NCBI GenBank assembly: GCA_902803185.1
Contig: CADCOV010000026.1
Coordinates: forward strand, 1 to 19,691
DNA: 19,691 bases
Reading direction: 5' to 3'
From: an uncultured Eubacteriales bacterium
Lineage (GTDB): Bacteria > Bacillota > Clostridia > Peptostreptococcales > Anaerovoracaceae
Shown here: one piece after another, positions 17,297 through 19,691 of the stretch
Position numbering within the stretch: position 1 is the stretch's first letter
Layout: each line of letters opens with the position of its first letter
Notes under the pieces: generated by a model
Told to the model about the DNA's origin: nothing
What the model saw: only the letters and a program-made list of their open reading frames with translations
Database searches by the model: none
Made by a program: the position numbers and the translations under genes

Positions 17297-17510
17297 TATA
17301 AAATATAAGCAAATTCACCTTTGCGATGACGGGAATAAGCCGACCGCATGATCCCACAGAGAGCGCCCGGTGCTGAGAGCGGCGCGGATCGGAATCGGTG
17401 TCTCACCCCGGAGCGAAGGCCAGTGAGTGGGCAGGTCTCCTGCCAAGAAGAGTGGTACCGCGGATTCATTCGTCTCTTCATTGATCCTTTGATCGATGAA
17501 GAGTTTTTTT
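17297..17510 (+). promoter_or_regulatory. Leucine T-box riboswitch leader of leuA
   Basis: tRNA-sensing leader that lets transcription run into leuA when uncharged tRNA-Leu binds. Stem I base: TTTGC (17320-17324) pairs with GCGAA (17413-17417), and CGGG (17330-17333) with CCCG (17407-17410). The distal part has CAGAGAG and GGTGCTGAGAG. The specifier is CTC (17402-17404), a leucine codon, followed by A as is usual. Stem III is GGCAGG-TCT-CCTGCC (17430-17444). The T-box core AGTGGTACCGCGG is at 17451-17463; its TGGT would pair with a tRNA 3' end ACCA, matching the A discriminator of tRNA-Leu. The antiterminator GAAGAG/CTCTTC competes with the terminator that follows. Confidence 0.95.
17474..17510 (+). 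terminator. Regulated terminator of the leuA T-box
   Basis: A 13-bp stem with one G-U pair (17474-17486 with 17491-17503), loop CTTT, and seven T (17504-17510). Its 5' arm starts with CTCTTC, which is also the 3' arm of the antiterminator, so the two structures exclude each other. Confidence 0.93.
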
Positions 17511-17548
17511 ATATCCGTCAGGATCCAACGATCATTATGGAGGTATTC

Positions 17549-19252
17549 ATGAAAAATTACACCAAGTACTCGCCGGGATATTATCCCCCTCCTGTGGCCC
17601 AGAAGAAATGGGTCATGAAGGACCACATCGAAGAAGCGCCGATCTGGTGCAGCGTCGACCTTCGGGACGGCAATCAGGCTTTGATCATCCCGATGAGCCT
17701 CGATGAGAAGCTGAACTTCTTCAAGGTCCTTTGCGACATCGGCTTCAAGGAGATCGAGGTCGGCTTCCCTGCCGCCTCTGAGACCGAGTACGAGTTCCTC
17801 AGGACTTTGATCGAAAAGGATCTGATCCCGGAGGATGTGACGGTCCAGGTGCTGACCCAGTCCCGGCCGCACATCATCGAGAAGACCTTCGAGGCGGTCA
17901 AGGGCGCCAAGAGAGCCATCGTCCACCTCTATAACTCCACCTCCGTCGCCCAGCGGGAGCAGGTCTTCCGCATGGACAAGGACGAGATCAAGAAGATCGC
18001 CACCGACGGCGCGGAGCTGATGGTGGAATACAAGAAGCAGTATCCGGAGACCCACTTTACCTTTGAATACTCCCCGGAGAGCTTCACCGGCACCGAGCCG
18101 GAATACGCCCTGGAGGTCTGCAACGCGGTCATCGACATCTGGCAGCCGGAAGGCGACGAGAAGGTCATCATCAACTGCCCTGCCACCGTCGAGATGTCCA
18201 TGCCGCACGTCTTCGCCGACCAGATCGAGTACATGAGCGACAATCTCCACCGCAGGGAGAACATCATCCTCTCCATCCACCCGCACAACGACAGAGGCAC
18301 CGGCGTCGCGGATTCCGAACTGGCGATCCTGGCCGGCGGGCAGCGGATCGAGGGCACCCTCTTCGGCAACGGCGAGCGCACCGGCAACGTGGACATCGTG
18401 ACCCTGGCCATGAACCTGTTCACCCACGGCGTCGATCCGAAGCTGGACTTCTCCGATATGCCGTCCATCCAGGCGGCCTATGAACGGAACACCCGGATGA
18501 CGGTGGGCCCGCGCCAGCCATATGCCGGCGCCCTGGTCTTCGCCGCCTTCTCCGGATCCCATCAGGACGCCATCGCCAAGGGCATGAAGTGGATCGAGGA
18601 GAAGAATCCGGATCGCTGGACCTGCCCTTATCTGCCGCTGGACCCGCACGACGTGGGCCGCACCTACGACGGCGACGTCATCCGCATCAACAGCCAGTCC
18701 GGCAAGGGCGGTGTCGCCTACATCCTGGAGCAGAACTTCGGTTTCCAGCTTCCGAAGGACATGCGGGAAGAGATCGGCTACATGATGAAGGACATCTCGG
18801 ACAAGAATCACGAGGAGCTCTCGCCGCAGGAGATCTACGACGCCTTCGCGAAGGAGTACATCAACGACTTCAACCCGATCGACATCACCGATGCCACCTT
18901 CAGCCACTGGTCCTCCACCAAGTCCGAGGAGAACGCGGTCAGCGTCCGGATGCGTGTCGTGATCGACGACGTGGTCTATAACCTCAAGGCCGAAGGCAAC
19001 GGCCGGCTCGATGCAGTCGCCAACGGCCTCCGCCAGACCCCGTACCACTTTGACTACAAGTTCGTCACCTATTCCGAGAACGCGATCAGCGCCGACTCCA
19101 ACTCCAAGGCGGCCGCCTACGTCTGCATCGCCGACCGCTACGCCAACAAATACTGGGGCGTCGGCACCCACGCGGACATCATCCTGGCCTCCGTCAACGC
19201 TTTGGTCAGCGCCCTGAACCGCATGAACAAGTCCGTCCACTTCGTGAAATAG
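17549..19252 (+). CDS. leuA: 2-isopropylmalate synthase (long, LeuA type 2)
   Basis: Condenses acetyl-CoA with 2-oxoisovalerate, the first leucine-specific step; 567 residues. This is the longer form related to the yeast and actinobacterial enzymes, with an N-terminal extension ([21 protein letters not shown]) before the barrel. Substrate and metal residues are visible: LRDGNQAL (38-45), HPHNDRGTG (244-252) and GNGERTGN (273-280). The last ~130 residues form the leucine-binding regulatory domain, so allosteric feedback is expected. GGAGG lies 5 nt before the ATG at 17549; an in-frame ATG at 17537 overlaps that site and is rejected. Expression is controlled by the T-box just upstream, and leuC follows after 16 bp. 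Confidence 0.97.
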   Translation: MKNYTKYSPGYYPPPVAQKKWVMKDHIEEAPIWCSVDLRDGNQALIIPMSLDEKLNFFKVLCDIGFKEIEVGFPAASETEYEFLRTLIEKDLIPEDVTVQVLTQSRPHIIEKTFEAVKGAKRAIVHLYNSTSVAQREQVFRMDKDEIKKIATDGAELMVEYKKQYPETHFTFEYSPESFTGTEPEYALEVCNAVIDIWQPEGDEKVIINCPATVEMSMPHVFADQIEYMSDNLHRRENIILSIHPHNDRGTGVADSELAILAGGQRIEGTLFGNGERTGNVDIVTLAMNLFTHGVDPKLDFSDMPSIQAAYERNTRMTVGPRQPYAGALVFAAFSGSHQDAIAKGMKWIEEKNPDRWTCPYLPLDPHDVGRTYDGDVIRINSQSGKGGVAYILEQNFGFQLPKDMREEIGYMMKDISDKNHEELSPQEIYDAFAKEYINDFNPIDITDATFSHWSSTKSEENAVSVRMRVVIDDVVYNLKAEGNGRLDAVANGLRQTPYHFDYKFVTYSENAISADSNSKAAAYVCIADRYANKYWGVGTHADIILASVNALVSALNRMNKSVHFVK

Positions 19253-19268
19253 AAACAGGAGAAACAAC

Positions 19269-19691
19269 ATGGGAATGACAATGACGCAGAAGATCCTGGC
19301 TGCCCACGCGGGCAAGGCAGAGGTCAAAGCCGGTGAACTCATCAGCGCCAGGCTGGACCTGGTCCTGGCCAACGACATCACCGGCCCGGTCTCCATCGCC
19401 GAATTCGACAAGGCCGGATTCGAACAGGTCTACGACAAGAGCAAGATCGCCCTCGTCATGGACCACTTCGTCCCGAACAAGGACATCAAGAGCGCGGAGC
19501 AGTGCAAGAAGTGCCGCACCTTCGCCCGCCGCTTTGACATCGACAACTACTTCGACGTCGGAGAGATGGGCATCGAGCACGCCCTCCTGCCGGAGAAAGG
19601 CCTCGTGGCCGCCGGCGACTGCGTGATCGGCGCCGACTCCCACACCTGCACCTACGGCGCGCTGGGCGCCTTCTCCACCGGCGTCGGCTCC
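19269..19691 (+). CDS. leuC: 3-isopropylmalate dehydratase, large subunit, N-terminal part (cut by window edge)
   Basis: Aconitase-family [4Fe-4S] isomerase subunit that converts 2- to 3-isopropylmalate with LeuD. The first 141 residues are visible with no stop before the edge. Family segments are [30 protein letters not shown] (64-82), [20 protein letters not shown] (104-123) and the substrate/cluster motif [14 protein letters not shown] (122-135). The [11 protein letters not shown] form and the bare start fit the archaeal/clostridial LeuC type of about 420 residues. The family also includes homoaconitase, but the leuA context decides for LeuC. AGGAGA lies about 6 nt before the first of three in-frame ATGs. 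Co-transcribed with leuA and so under the same T-box; leuD and leuB probably follow outside the window. Confidence 0.94.
   Translation, partial: MGMTMTQKILAAHAGKAEVKAGELISARLDLVLANDITGPVSIAEFDKAGFEQVYDKSKIALVMDHFVPNKDIKSAEQCKKCRTFARRFDIDNYFDVGEMGIEHALLPEKGLVAAGDCVIGADSHTCTYGALGAFSTGVGS

Noticed and set aside
17315..19411. Minus-strand open frame of 698 codons opposite leuA
   Set aside because: It is a shadow of leuA and leuC and would run across the T-box; no family features.

Overview
This window looks like chromosomal DNA from a GC-rich member of the Bacillota, most likely a Clostridia-class anaerobe; no genus can be named. The evidence is AGGAGG-type ribosome binding sites, sigma-A promoters with near-consensus -35/-10 boxes in AT-rich islands, a leucine T-box leader, a split two-gene ThrE exporter, and the plsX-rnc-smc gene order. 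Codons are strongly GC-ending and genes are tightly packed. No tRNA or rRNA gene, insertion sequence, phage gene or CRISPR array was seen.

Layout. (1) Positions 1-8407, minus strand: one apparent eight-gene operon, read valS, a diacylglycerol-kinase-family lipid kinase, a GNAT acetyltransferase, the two halves of a ThrE-type threonine/serine exporter, plsX, rnc and smc (cut by the left edge). Gaps are 24 bp or less, and several genes overlap by 1-4 bases. A TTGAAG/TATTAT promoter lies upstream of valS. (2) Positions 8509-10966, plus strand: a strong promoter drives ilvE and a DUF815-family AAA ATPase, ending at a GAAA-tetraloop terminator. (3) Positions 10971-17196, minus strand: the operon ilvB-ilvN-ilvC-ilvD-ilvA, with its own promoter at one end and terminator at the other. 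(4) Positions 17262-19691, plus strand: divergent from ilvB, a promoter, a leucine T-box with its terminator, then a long-form leuA and the start of leuC (cut by the right edge).

How the genes work together. IlvA makes 2-oxobutanoate from threonine. IlvBN, IlvC and IlvD convert pyruvate (or pyruvate plus 2-oxobutanoate) to the branched 2-oxo acids. LeuA and LeuC start the leucine branch from 2-oxoisovalerate. IlvE adds the amino group for all three amino acids. ValS, which charges tRNA with valine, begins the neighbouring divergent operon. Only the leucine branch has a visible tRNA-sensing leader; the ilv operon and valS have short leaders of about 55-75 nt.

Most of the window is well-known housekeeping and biosynthetic machinery, and I found no convincing new system. 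The points most worth a second look are an over-represented word CTTTGATC spread across unrelated genes in both orientations, the coupling of ilvE to an uncharacterised DUF815 ATPase, AT-rich dyads in both divergent branched-chain intergenic regions, and the absence of acpP between plsX and rnc.
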